Shown here: piece after piece, positions 1-6,454 of the stretch
How the letters are laid out: every line of letters begins with the position of its first letter
Position numbering within the stretch: the stretch's first letter is position 1
From: Bacteriovoracaceae bacterium UBA4096
GTDB lineage: Bacteria > Bdellovibrionota > Bacteriovoracia > Bacteriovoracales > Bacteriovoracaceae
Direction of reading: 5' to 3'
NCBI GenBank assembly: GCA_002381945.1
Contig: DFXY01000015.1
Coordinates: 1,427 to 10,139, forward strand
Length of the DNA stretch: 8,713 nt
Program-made: the position numbers and the translations under genes
Notes under the pieces: generated by a model
Told to the model about the DNA's origin: nothing
Databases searched by the model: none
The model's input: only the letters and a program-made list of their open reading frames with translations

Positions 1-13
1 AGGGACCATTTTT

Positions 14-859
14 TCATAAGATTTCCTTGAGTGAAGCATTTTTGTGTTCGCAGGCCTTCTTGAGAAACCACCTAAAAACAGGGCCAGAGGTTCGGGGAAA
101 AGATTTTTCAGGATGGTACTGAACACCAAGTGCCGGACGATGAGTGTATTCAATGGATTCAGCAATTTTTCGGTTGTTGGAAAAAGCAGTCACCCGTGCC
201 ATGGGATACTTATCCTGATTTTCCAAATAATAAGGAACACGAATGCCTTGATGATGAATTTTAAATCCCCTAACTGATTTTGAACGGTGAATGGAATCCA
301 TTAGAGAGTCAGGACTCTCATCAATATAAACCCGGTCAAAACGATTGATGCGATTTTTGATTCCAACTTCGGTTCTGATGTCCAGGTAAAGTGGAATGCC
401 CTGAGCGACCGACATCATTTGAAAACCACGACAAATCCCCAGCAACGGAAGGTCTTTGAATTTTTCTTCCTCTGAATACATTTTAACTAAGGAGTATTCA
501 AAGGGATCCCGCACCTCACCTTCCCGTGAATAATTCACCAAATGGAGATTTTTTTGGGTGTAGTCTTTGAGTTCAGGAGAAACTTGATTCAGATAATACT
601 TGGGATCAATATCGGCCCCGCCCGGAATTAAAACCCCGTCGAGCTCTTCCAATGAAGCGCGCAGATCCGGAGTATTGTGAAGACTGATAATTTCTGTTGA
701 ATAGCCTAGTGACCAGGAAGACATGTGAAGACGAAAGCGGTACAAAAAGTCACAGTCGTAACTGCAACCTACTTTCAAAGACTCTCCCCTCGGTAGTTCA
801 CAGGCAGAAGTGGTGAAGGAGGCCAGGAGCACTCCCAAAACAAAAACTCTTTTAATCAT
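14..859 (-). CDS. Exported class I glutamine amidotransferase-like hydrolase (peptidase C26 family)
   Basis: 281 residues. The fold assignment rests on three motifs seen in order: LIPGGADIDP (residues 77-86), the nucleophile elbow LGICRGFQMM with Cys143, and GVQYHPEKS with His249 and Glu251, together the full Cys-His-Glu triad. HHQG at 202-205 matches the HxQ region of gamma-glutamyl-GABA hydrolase (PuuD)-type members, which cleave gamma-glutamyl bonds in the cytoplasm. Unusually, this protein begins with a charged MIKR, a hydrophobic stretch and TSAC (Cys20), so it is probably exported and possibly a lipoprotein, although Thr at -3 makes a weak lipobox. The substrate cannot be inferred; an exported gamma-glutamyl hydrolase acting on a peptide or polyglutamate is possible. 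It lies 58 bp downstream of another minus-strand gene for an exported protein and may share its transcript. No clear Shine-Dalgarno is seen close to the ATG. Confidence 0.85.
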   Translation of the reverse strand: MIKRVFVLGVLLASFTTSACELPRGESLKVGCSYDCDFLYRFRLHMSSWSLGYSTEIISLHNTPDLRASLEELDGVLIPGGADIDPKYYLNQVSPELKDYTQKNLHLVNYSREGEVRDPFEYSLVKMYSEEEKFKDLPLLGICRGFQMMSVAQGIPLYLDIRTEVGIKNRINRFDRVYIDESPDSLMDSIHRSKSVRGFKIHHQGIRVPYYLENQDKYPMARVTAFSNNRKIAESIEYTHRPALGVQYHPEKSFPRTSGPVFRWFLKKACEHKNASLKEIL

Positions 860-868
860 TAGTTTATT

Positions 869-929
869 TTAAAAGAGTCCCCCCTTTGCCCAAAGGATAA
901 AGTATTTTAGGCAAATTCTACTCTTTTAA
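869..929 (-). repeat. 10-bp inverted repeat in the gap between two minus-strand genes
   Basis: TTAAAAGAGT (869-878) is the exact reverse complement of ACTCTTTTAA (920-929), and the second arm overlaps the TAG stop of the upstream gene. Between them lies a smaller palindrome, CCTTTG-CC-CAAAGG (883-896). Read on the minus strand this could form a long-looped hairpin at the end of the upstream gene. The arms are AT-rich and no run of U follows, so it is not a classical terminator. It could limit read-through or protect an mRNA end. Confidence 0.4.
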
Positions 930-2021
930 GAATTTCACCAGACCAATTCCGAGTAATGTTCTTGGATGATCAGCATCAGTTAATGTCGCCTGCTGATAGA
1001 CATTTCCTTTCTCATCCACTCCCGGAGCTCCATAAAAAATAGCATCTTGATTGGAGTAATGAACCCGCCCAAGGCCAATGTCAGTATGAACGATATCCCC
1101 TTGAGTTAATAGCCGACGAAAGCCGTCTTTATCATGCACATAAAGAACCTTTCGCCCCTCGAAGTCTTCCCCACGAATCGCAATGACTCCTGCCTGCATC
1201 TTAGGCGCGAAATAATCAAAGCGTGCCACATCCTTACCGGCGCGAGCAATTATTTTAACCACACCTTTTTCAATCAGTAACAAGGCCTCACTTTTTGCAT
1301 CCGTTGCCAAGGCCACCACTTTATCACCATCCACACTCATCTGATGACGAATGTTCTTCCAAGGTGACCCAGGATTGGCATCAGTATCTTCCAGAATCAC
1401 TTTCCACGAGCCTTTAGCATAATGCCATAGGCGATCAGGAGAAGTTTCATTGTAATTTCCATCACGGGTTTTAATCACGATAGAACCGTCGCCACCGATG
1501 TAAGGAGTGTAAATGAAGGCCGCACCCGGATTAAAAAATGGAATGACTTCATCTTTTTTCCAGATCCAAAGCTCGGGACTGTCACTCTTTAAGCGAAAAA
1601 TCCAGGCATCACTTGAATACGGAAGAAGATTATCCCCCGCCATACTTAAGGGACCCAAATTTCTAATATCTGTGACTTTTAAAGTCTCTTTTAATTCAAA
1701 AGACTTTTGAGCATTAAACTCGTTGTATTCATACCAGGTAACTTTCCCAAAGGAGGCCACAGGGTTAGAGAATAAATGCTCCCCTTCGGCGCGAGCGATG
1801 ATCTTAAATCCGTTCGTCCACTGAACCATCGAGCGGCCCTTCTCATCCATGCATCCCAGATAAACTTTACCTGCTAAAATGGCGGGCTCTGAAGTAAAGC
1901 ACCACATATTGTCTGGAGCGTTCCAAGCACCCCGATCATTTAGGCGTGCTAAAAGCTCAGGCTTTCCAAATTTGGCAAAAGAAGTAAGAGGAAGCAAAAG
2001 GAGAAGGATTAATGTTTTCAT
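918..2021 (-). CDS. Secreted hypothetical protein, probable beta-propeller-like repeats
   Basis: 367 residues from the chosen start, with a classic signal peptide: MKT, a leucine-rich core, then TSFA and likely cleavage after Ala16. The mature part has recurring strands of the type 'gdkVvala...lli.kgvvkiiAragk' (about 229-262), 'gviairgedfegrkvLyvhdkdgfrrllt' (278-306) and 'daifygapgvdekGnvyq' (326-343), with similar patterns near 50-75 and 127-155. This looks like a beta-propeller built of short repeats, a structural guess with no catalytic motif visible. Cys41 and Cys57 are close enough to form a disulfide after export. The start is uncertain: the frame is open to 2063 (381 residues), and an ATG at 2030 has AAGG 4 nt upstream. 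The ATG at 2021 is preferred because it places Met-Lys directly before the hydrophobic core. A TATAAT (2034-2029, minus strand) ends 7 nt before this ATG, so a near-leaderless transcript is possible. Function unknown. Confidence 0.8.
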   Translation of the reverse strand: MKTLILLLLLPLTSFAKFGKPELLARLNDRGAWNAPDNMWCFTSEPAILAGKVYLGCMDEKGRSMVQWTNGFKIIARAEGEHLFSNPVASFGKVTWYEYNEFNAQKSFELKETLKVTDIRNLGPLSMAGDNLLPYSSDAWIFRLKSDSPELWIWKKDEVIPFFNPGAAFIYTPYIGGDGSIVIKTRDGNYNETSPDRLWHYAKGSWKVILEDTDANPGSPWKNIRHQMSVDGDKVVALATDAKSEALLLIEKGVVKIIARAGKDVARFDYFAPKMQAGVIAIRGEDFEGRKVLYVHDKDGFRRLLTQGDIVHTDIGLGRVHYSNQDAIFYGAPGVDEKGNVYQQATLTDADHPRTLLGIGLVKFLKE

Positions 2022-2046
2022 AGTGGGCATTATACCTTGAAGGTTC

Positions 2047-2081
2047 TCTCTCATCTCCGACATTTTCTTACCGATGAGAGA
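2047..2081. repeat. 9-bp inverted repeat between divergent genes
   Basis: TCTCTCATC (2047-2055) and GATGAGAGA (2073-2081) are exact reverse complements separated by 17 nt. They lie between the divergent starts of the secreted protein gene and the QEGLA gene. The right arm ends 2 nt before the GTG start at 2084 and contains its only purine-rich ribosome-binding candidate (GAGAG). The repeat could be an operator for both genes, or a hairpin hiding the ribosome binding site of the QEGLA gene. Confidence 0.45.
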
Positions 2082-2083
2082 CT

Positions 2084-3274
2084 GTGAATAAAAATGAAGT
2101 AAGAGACTTTTCTTATCGACTTAAAGATATTGCCAAAGACCTGAGTTTTCTAGGTCACCCGCGCTATCCCTTAAAAGATCTCTACCTTCTTTTCCCTCAG
2201 CATAAATTCTTCATCGATGGCCTGGAAGATGTCAGTGTGCCTTTTCCAGTGAACGTTGCAGAAAAATACAAAGCAATGGATGCCTTCAGCAAGGATCTCG
2301 CTCATGCAGACATTCCCTTTCAATTAAAGAAAATTTTTACTCAGAGGATTCAGGATTATCGCCACCTTCTGATCATGATGGAAAATTTCGATAATCACAC
2401 CTTCTATGATCACTGTAAGACGCTTTATGGCACTTCACAAAAATATGCTAAAAATAACGCCTTCCTGTATTTCCTGGATAAAATCCCAGAATACTGCTTG
2501 CCGGATAAGAGTGAGACAAGCCTTCAGGGTGAAAACGCCCTTAACTATTTACGCCATAAACTGGAAGAAACTTTTGATCCCTCAGAGTTTGAAGTTAAGC
2601 CTTCAAGCTCCCTTCTCTCTGATTCATCTGCCGGGAGACGTACGCTAAAACTCAATCCCCATAAAACTTATACGACAGGCCATCTGGATATTTTCGCCGT
2701 TCATGAAGGATGGGTTCACCTAGGAACCTCATTAAACGGCGCCGCTCAGGAAGATAATCCCTGGCTCTCCACTTGGGCACCCAGGACCACTTTTCTCCAA
2801 GAGGGACTCGCCATCATTGTGGAAATCATCACCGGCTGTATGACCTTAGAGAGATGGAATAAAGTCATGCAAAGGCATATTGCCACTTCAATGGCAGAGA
2901 AAGGCTCATCCATCACTGATGTTTATGCTTACTTAAAATATAATGGCATGGAAGAGTTGGATGCCTTCAAACTCTCCCTCAGAGTTTTCCGAGGAGTCCC
3001 GTTTGAAGGTGGCATGGCCTTCACCAAAGAGCTTTTGTATCTGCATGGGATGATCGAACTTCTTTATCATCTGCACTTTTATAAAACTGATCTTAAGTCT
3101 TTGTGGGTGGGAAAAATTTCTTTCGAAGAGCATATCATGCTGATGGATCACTGGACTTTTTTGGACCCTAAAATTAAGTATTTCCCCAAAGGACTCGAAC
3201 ACCCGCTGGTATTGGCCCGCCTGCAAAAACTAAAAGAACTCTCCTTCAGTTTATTTAATCACGGCTTTCTCTAA
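2084..3274 (+). CDS. QEGLA-motif metallopeptidase-like protein (DUF1704/MATCAP-related family)
   Basis: 396 residues, close to the usual family length. The family is recognised by HEGWVH at 207-212 (HExxxH zinc-site pattern), the diagnostic QEGLA at 239-243 where Glu240 is expected to complete the metal site, and the downstream block FEGGMAFTKELLYLHG (307-322). Bacterial members are often annotated 'flavohemoglobin expression-modulating QEGLA motif protein'. The eukaryotic relative MATCAP is a zinc carboxypeptidase that removes the terminal tyrosine of tubulin, so peptidase activity is likely by homology but the bacterial substrate is unknown. There is no signal peptide, so it is probably cytoplasmic. 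The start is GTG at 2084, because an in-frame TGA at 2075 blocks any earlier start; the ribosome binding site is weak (GAGAG). The gene converges with a truncated haemoglobin gene and their stop codons overlap by 4 bp. This pairing is notable given the family's name. Confidence 0.9.
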   Translation: MNKNEVRDFSYRLKDIAKDLSFLGHPRYPLKDLYLLFPQHKFFIDGLEDVSVPFPVNVAEKYKAMDAFSKDLAHADIPFQLKKIFTQRIQDYRHLLIMMENFDNHTFYDHCKTLYGTSQKYAKNNAFLYFLDKIPEYCLPDKSETSLQGENALNYLRHKLEETFDPSEFEVKPSSSLLSDSSAGRRTLKLNPHKTYTTGHLDIFAVHEGWVHLGTSLNGAAQEDNPWLSTWAPRTTFLQEGLAIIVEIITGCMTLERWNKVMQRHIATSMAEKGSSITDVYAYLKYNGMEELDAFKLSLRVFRGVPFEGGMAFTKELLYLHGMIELLYHLHFYKTDLKSLWVGKISFEEHIMLMDHWTFLDPKIKYFPKGLEHPLVLARLQKLKELSFSLFNHGFL

Positions 3275-3642
3275 TCCTGATTCTGAACCAGCTTAGTAAT
3301 CCCTTCAAAGGCCCTCAAGAGCTCTTCTTGCACTCCTGGATCAATGGGAGATTTCAAAAGGGCCTTGCGCATGCAATAGAGCCACTGATCCCCTTCTTTT
3401 GCTCCGATCTTAAAAGGAAAATGCCTCCCCCGCAGGCGAGGATGCCCATATTTTTCCAGATACATCTGAGGACCACCAGTCCATCCACTCAGGAAATATT
3501 TTAATTTCTCAGCGGACTCCCGGATGTCTTTTCCCGAATGGGTGGCAAAACAGTCTTCGGCCACAGGATCCGTGCTCATGATTTCATAAAAATCATTCAC
3601 CAACTTATCAATAACCTTAAATTCACCCATCTTCTTATACAT
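3271..3642 (-). CDS. Group II truncated haemoglobin (TrHbO type)
   Basis: 123 residues from the chosen start, a normal length for the family. Group II hallmarks are clear: the helix B segment DFYEIM with Tyr19 (B10), Phe32 near CD1, FLSGWTGGPQMY (50-61), HPRLRGRHFPF (67-77) with proximal haem ligand His74, and Trp87 (G8) in DQWLYCM. Such globins bind O2 tightly and are linked to NO or peroxide chemistry and oxygen handling in the cytoplasm. The ATG at 3642 has GGAG 6 nt upstream and begins at MYKKMG, where the family's proteins normally start. The frame continues to an ATG at 3717, which would add 25 mostly basic, hydrophobic residues, but it has only a weak GAG upstream. Its end overlaps the convergent QEGLA metallopeptidase gene by 4 bp, so the two transcripts are antisense at their 3' ends. 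Confidence 0.95.
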   Translation of the reverse strand: MYKKMGEFKVIDKLVNDFYEIMSTDPVAEDCFATHSGKDIRESAEKLKYFLSGWTGGPQMYLEKYGHPRLRGRHFPFKIGAKEGDQWLYCMRKALLKSPIDPGVQEELLRAFEGITKLVQNQD

Positions 3643-3729
3643 AGGCTTCTCCAACCGACGAAAAAGGTCGGTCTTAAACGCTAAGATTTTTTTCGCAAAA
3701 TGCCGAAGGATATTCATAAGAATTTACTC

Positions 3730-3735
3730 TATAAT
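3730..3735 (+). promoter_or_regulatory. Possible -10 box upstream of the small lipoprotein gene
   Basis: TATAAT lies 48 nt before the lipoprotein ATG at 3784. No good -35 hexamer sits 16-18 nt upstream, so this is only a weak candidate. The stretch 3643-3783 must also hold the promoter for the divergent globin gene. Confidence 0.3.
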
Positions 3736-3783
3736 AAAACTACTAAATCAACAATTAGCAGTCATTATCAAAAGGATACAAAA

Positions 3784-3975
3784 ATGAAACTTCTCTCTCT
3801 TCTGACCCTTACGACTCTTCTTTCTATTTCAGCTTGCTCACACCACTCTATGCACGGCAAATCACACTGCGGTGATAAAACGAGTTGCTCAAAAGAAGAC
3901 GGCAAAAAGAAATGCTGTGATCACAAAGAAAAAAAATGCACTGATGGTTCTTGTGAGAAACCAAAAAAATCTTAA
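3784..3975 (+). CDS. Small Cys/His-rich lipoprotein
   Basis: 63 residues. MKLLSLLTLTTLLSISAC is a lipoprotein signal peptide with lipobox I-S-A-C, so Cys18 should be lipidated and the mature 46 residues tethered to a membrane. The mature part holds six more cysteines (29, 35, 44, 45, 52, 57) and five histidines (20, 21, 24, 28, 47) among many lysines. This composition suggests binding of a soft metal such as copper or zinc, but it matches no family I can name. The frame is open from an ATG at 3700, but 3784 is the real start: AAAGGA ends 7 nt upstream and the signal peptide begins there. The DUF1304 gene follows after 24 bp, probably on the same transcript. Confidence 0.8.
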   Translation: MKLLSLLTLTTLLSISACSHHSMHGKSHCGDKTSCSKEDGKKKCCDHKEKKCTDGSCEKPKKS

Positions 3976-3999
3976 TTAATAAAATTCCAAGGGCCACAA

Positions 4000-4359
4000 A
4001 TGCTTATACTTGAAAACATTCTCGTAGGCTTTGTGGCCTTTTTACATCTGGCCTTTCTTGTTCTTGAAATGAATCTCTGGACCAAACCCATCGGTCTTAA
4101 AATCTTTCGAAATGATCCTGAATTTGCCAAACGCTCGGCCACTCTTGCGGCCAATCAAGGTCTTTATAATGGCTTTCTAGCAGCAGGACTCATCTGGTCT
4201 CTGTGTCCCGGAGTGATTTACAGCGACTCCTTAAAAATGTTCTTCTTAGGATGCGTAATCATCGCAGGTATCTTTGGGGCCATCACCGTCAACCGCAGAA
4301 TTTTTATGATTCAAGGTCTTCCCGCCCTTGCTGCTCTGGCAGCGGTTTTATTTTCCTAA
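4000..4359 (+). CDS. DUF1304 family integral membrane protein
   Basis: 119 residues, about the family's usual length. Family signatures are LEMNLWTKP (22-30) at the end of the first helix and ANQGLYNGFLAAGLIW (51-66) in the second. Four hydrophobic segments (about 4-24, 52-69, 80-97, 103-118) predict a four-helix inner-membrane protein. DUF1304 proteins have no established biochemical role, and none is assigned here. A good ribosome binding site (AAGGG, 6 nt before ATG) supports the start. It lies 24 bp after the Cys/His-rich lipoprotein gene, suggesting co-expression. It ends only a few bases before the promoter box of the first tandem paralogue. Confidence 0.92.
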   Translation: MLILENILVGFVAFLHLAFLVLEMNLWTKPIGLKIFRNDPEFAKRSATLAANQGLYNGFLAAGLIWSLCPGVIYSDSLKMFFLGCVIIAGIFGAITVNRRIFMIQGLPALAALAAVLFS

Positions 4360-4365
4360 GCCCAT

Positions 4366-4390
4366 TATAAGAAATCTTATATCATGTGAA
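4366..4390 (+). promoter_or_regulatory. Promoter/operator box upstream of tandem copy A
   Basis: Contains a perfect 7-bp-arm palindrome, TATAAGA-AA-TCTTATA (4366-4381), running into a -10-like TATCAT (4380-4385). From 4369 to 4390, 21 of 22 bases match the sequence upstream of copy B (5456-5477). The -10-like element ends 50 nt before the start of copy A and 49 nt before that of copy B, so the arrangement is conserved too. No clear -35 is seen, which fits dependence on an activator or another sigma factor. Confidence 0.55.
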
Positions 4391-4435
4391 TCGAGGCCCC
4401 TGTCGAAACAGTTATACTATTATCAGGAGCTCACT

Positions 4436-5347
4436 TTGCGATTAGTTATATTACTTGGCCTATGTCTATTAACTGTTCAATCTCTCTATGCAGAGCCAAA
4501 CAACAAACCTATAAAGAAGGATGGTGCTCTTTATAAAACAGGAACACCTACCGAAGACTGGGTATTCACCAAAAGAATAGAAGGTAAATACATAAAATCT
4601 ACCTTCGAAGTGATTTCCATAAACTCTCCGGTTAAAGATGGTCTTGCCCGATTTTTAATAAAATCTCCTCCCGATTTCAAGATCCAGCAACTCAAATTCA
4701 AAATTCATAACGCCAATGAATTAATTCAAAAAGAAAAAGAATATGTAATCTCCAAATTAATAAATGGCCCACAAGGAAAAGAACTACAGGTAAACATGAA
4801 GGATCAACCACCAGGCTTTTATCGTCTCCATGTAAAAGTTAAAACAAAAAAAGATAAAGGTGAAGAATTCCAATACAAGTCTGCTTACCTCGATTATGCA
4901 AGATTTGTTTTGGAGGCTGCAAAACCTGGAGTTCCAATGCCGGATCCTGTCCAAAACAAAGCGACTGTTGCTGGAATTGATTCAGATAATGATGGGATTA
5001 GAGATGATGTTCAGATTTGGATTGATAGCACATACTCAGAGAAACCTTTAGTAAGACTTGCCACTCGACAAATGGCTGCAAGCTTTCAATTAAGAATCCT
5101 ATCTGTCCATGATAAAGCTTTATCAATCCTGGCAACAAGAAATTATCTTAATAGCATGTCGTGTTTAGAAGCTATTGTCGGTTTCGATGAAGAAACTCCA
5201 ATCAGGCGTAAACTTAAAGACTTATATCTAAATACAAAAGAAAGATTATATGCCGACATAAAAGCAAGTGGAAACTTCAATGGTCAATCAGATTTTTCTC
5301 CAGATGGATTAGATGAGAAGAAAGAAATCTGTTCCTTTAATAACTAA
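4436..5347 (+). CDS. Secreted protein with calcium-binding loop, tandem copy A
   Basis: 303 residues starting with TTG. Signal peptide is 1-19 (LRLVILLGLCLLTVQSLYA in codon terms, with TTG read as Met), cleavage after YA. Then follows a lysine-rich beta-strand domain (about 20-165) whose end, PPGFYRLHVKVKT (125-137), resembles the last strands of an Ig-like fold. A linker (165-178) leads to DSDNDGIRDD (182-191), a DxDxDGxxDD calcium loop of EF-hand/thrombospondin-3 type. The C-terminal region (200-303) is mainly helical, with Cys243 and Cys299 probably disulfide-bonded. TTG at 4436 is chosen because AGGAG lies 6 nt before it, exactly where copy B has AGGAG before ATG, and because it gives the same length as B and C. 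The frame continues upstream to 4328, inside the DUF1304 gene, but that extension has no counterpart in B or C. About 92% identical to B over residues 1-200 but about 73% over 201-303. Function unknown; a secreted or periplasmic location is inferred. Confidence 0.85.
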   Translation: MRLVILLGLCLLTVQSLYAEPNNKPIKKDGALYKTGTPTEDWVFTKRIEGKYIKSTFEVISINSPVKDGLARFLIKSPPDFKIQQLKFKIHNANELIQKEKEYVISKLINGPQGKELQVNMKDQPPGFYRLHVKVKTKKDKGEEFQYKSAYLDYARFVLEAAKPGVPMPDPVQNKATVAGIDSDNDGIRDDVQIWIDSTYSEKPLVRLATRQMAASFQLRILSVHDKALSILATRNYLNSMSCLEAIVGFDEETPIRRKLKDLYLNTKERLYADIKASGNFNGQSDFSPDGLDEKKEICSFNN

Positions 5348-5453
5348 CTTTAGGGAAGACCACCAATAATTTTGGCAATTGATTCAGATCCACTTAATTG
5401 TCATACTTAGACCCAAAGGCCCAGATCCTTAATTTTCAACATCAAACTCATTT

Positions 5454-5477
5454 AAAAGAAATCTTATATAATGTGAA
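5454..5477 (+). promoter_or_regulatory. Promoter/operator box upstream of tandem copy B
   Basis: Copy of the box upstream of copy A, with consensus -10 TATAAT (5467-5472) and a partly decayed palindrome (AAGA-AA-TCTT at its core, 5456-5465). It ends the 174-bp spacer between A and B and should drive B, C and the 76-residue gene as one transcript. No convincing -35 is present. The rest of the spacer (5348-5453) shows no gene or clear terminator. Confidence 0.6.
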
Positions 5478-5521
5478 AGTAATAACACGACGAAACTGTC
5501 ACAACCCTACAGGAGCACACT

Positions 5522-6433
5522 ATGCGAATATCTATCTTACTCGGCTTATGCCTATTAATGGCTCAATCTCTCTATGCAGAGCCTAACAACAAACCTAATA
5601 AAAAGGATGGTGCTCTTTATAAAACAGGAACACCTGCCGAAGATTGGGTATTCACCAAAAGAATAGAAGGTAAATACATAAAATCAACCTTTGAAGTGAT
5701 TCCCTTAAACTCCCCGGTTAAAGATGGTCTTGCCCGTTTTTTAATAAAATCTCCTCCCGATTTTAAGATTCAACAATTAAAATTCAAAATTCATAACGCC
5801 AATGAATTAATTCTAAAAGAGAAAGAATATGTGGTTTCAAAACTTATCGATGGTCCTCAAGGAAAAGAATTGCATGTAAGCATGAAGGCTCAGCCACCAG
5901 GCTTTTATCGTCTCCATGTCAAAGTTAAAACTAAAAAGGACAAAGATGAAGAATTCCAATACAAATCTGCTTATCTCGACCACGCAAGATTTGTTTTGGA
6001 AGCTGCGAAACCTGGAGTACCTATGCCAGATCCTATCCAAAACAAAGCGACTGTCGCGGGGATTGATTCAGACAATGATGGGATACGAGATGATGTTCAA
6101 ATTTGGATAGATAGCACCTACGCAGATCAACCTTCTGTAAGACTTGCAACTCGTCAAATGGCTGCTAGTTTTCAATTAAGAATCCTTTCCATTCATGACC
6201 AAGTTTTATCTAATTTAGCAACAAGAAATTATCTGTATAGTATGTTCTGTTTAGAAACTCTTGTGGGTTTCGATGGAGAAACGCCAATCCGCAATAAGCT
6301 TGAAGATTTATTTCTAAATACAAAAGATAGATTGCATGCTGACATTAAAGCGAGTGGAAACTTTAATGGCCAAAGATTCACATCTCCTGCTGGTTTAGAA
6401 GGAAAAAAAGCAACCTGTTCCTTTCATTACTAA
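5522..6433 (+). CDS. Secreted protein with calcium-binding loop, tandem copy B
   Basis: 303 residues with ATG start and AGGAG 6 nt upstream. Same layout as copy A: signal peptide 1-19 ending SLYA, Ig-like beta domain to about 165, calcium loop DSDNDGIRDD at 182-191, and a helical C-terminal region with Cys243 and Cys299. About 93.5% identical to copy C over residues 1-200 and about 78% over 201-303. The most variable spots are the six residues just after the calcium motif (201-206, ADQPSV here) and the tail 285-303. It has its own promoter box and is probably the first gene of a B-C-76-residue operon. Secretion is inferred from the signal peptide; no enzyme motif is visible and the role is unknown. 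Confidence 0.88.
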   Translation: MRISILLGLCLLMAQSLYAEPNNKPNKKDGALYKTGTPAEDWVFTKRIEGKYIKSTFEVIPLNSPVKDGLARFLIKSPPDFKIQQLKFKIHNANELILKEKEYVVSKLIDGPQGKELHVSMKAQPPGFYRLHVKVKTKKDKDEEFQYKSAYLDHARFVLEAAKPGVPMPDPIQNKATVAGIDSDNDGIRDDVQIWIDSTYADQPSVRLATRQMAASFQLRILSIHDQVLSNLATRNYLYSMFCLETLVGFDGETPIRNKLEDLFLNTKDRLHADIKASGNFNGQRFTSPAGLEGKKATCSFHY

Positions 6434-6454
6434 CTTTAGCTAGGGCCACCTATA

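Noticed and set aside
2933..3226. 97-residue minus-strand open frame inside the QEGLA gene
   Set aside because: Antisense shadow of a strongly recognised coding region.
3972..4154. Minus-strand open frame over the start of the DUF1304 gene
   Set aside because: Shadow of a well-recognised gene on the plus strand; basic, low-complexity product.
5361..5376. CCAA/TTGG inverted repeat after copy A as a terminator
   Set aside because: Stem of only about 4 bp with no T run; not distinguishable from chance.
5398..5586. 62-residue plus-strand open frame across the A-B spacer
   Set aside because: It runs through the copy B promoter and into copy B in another frame; no ribosome binding site and no matching frame before copy A.
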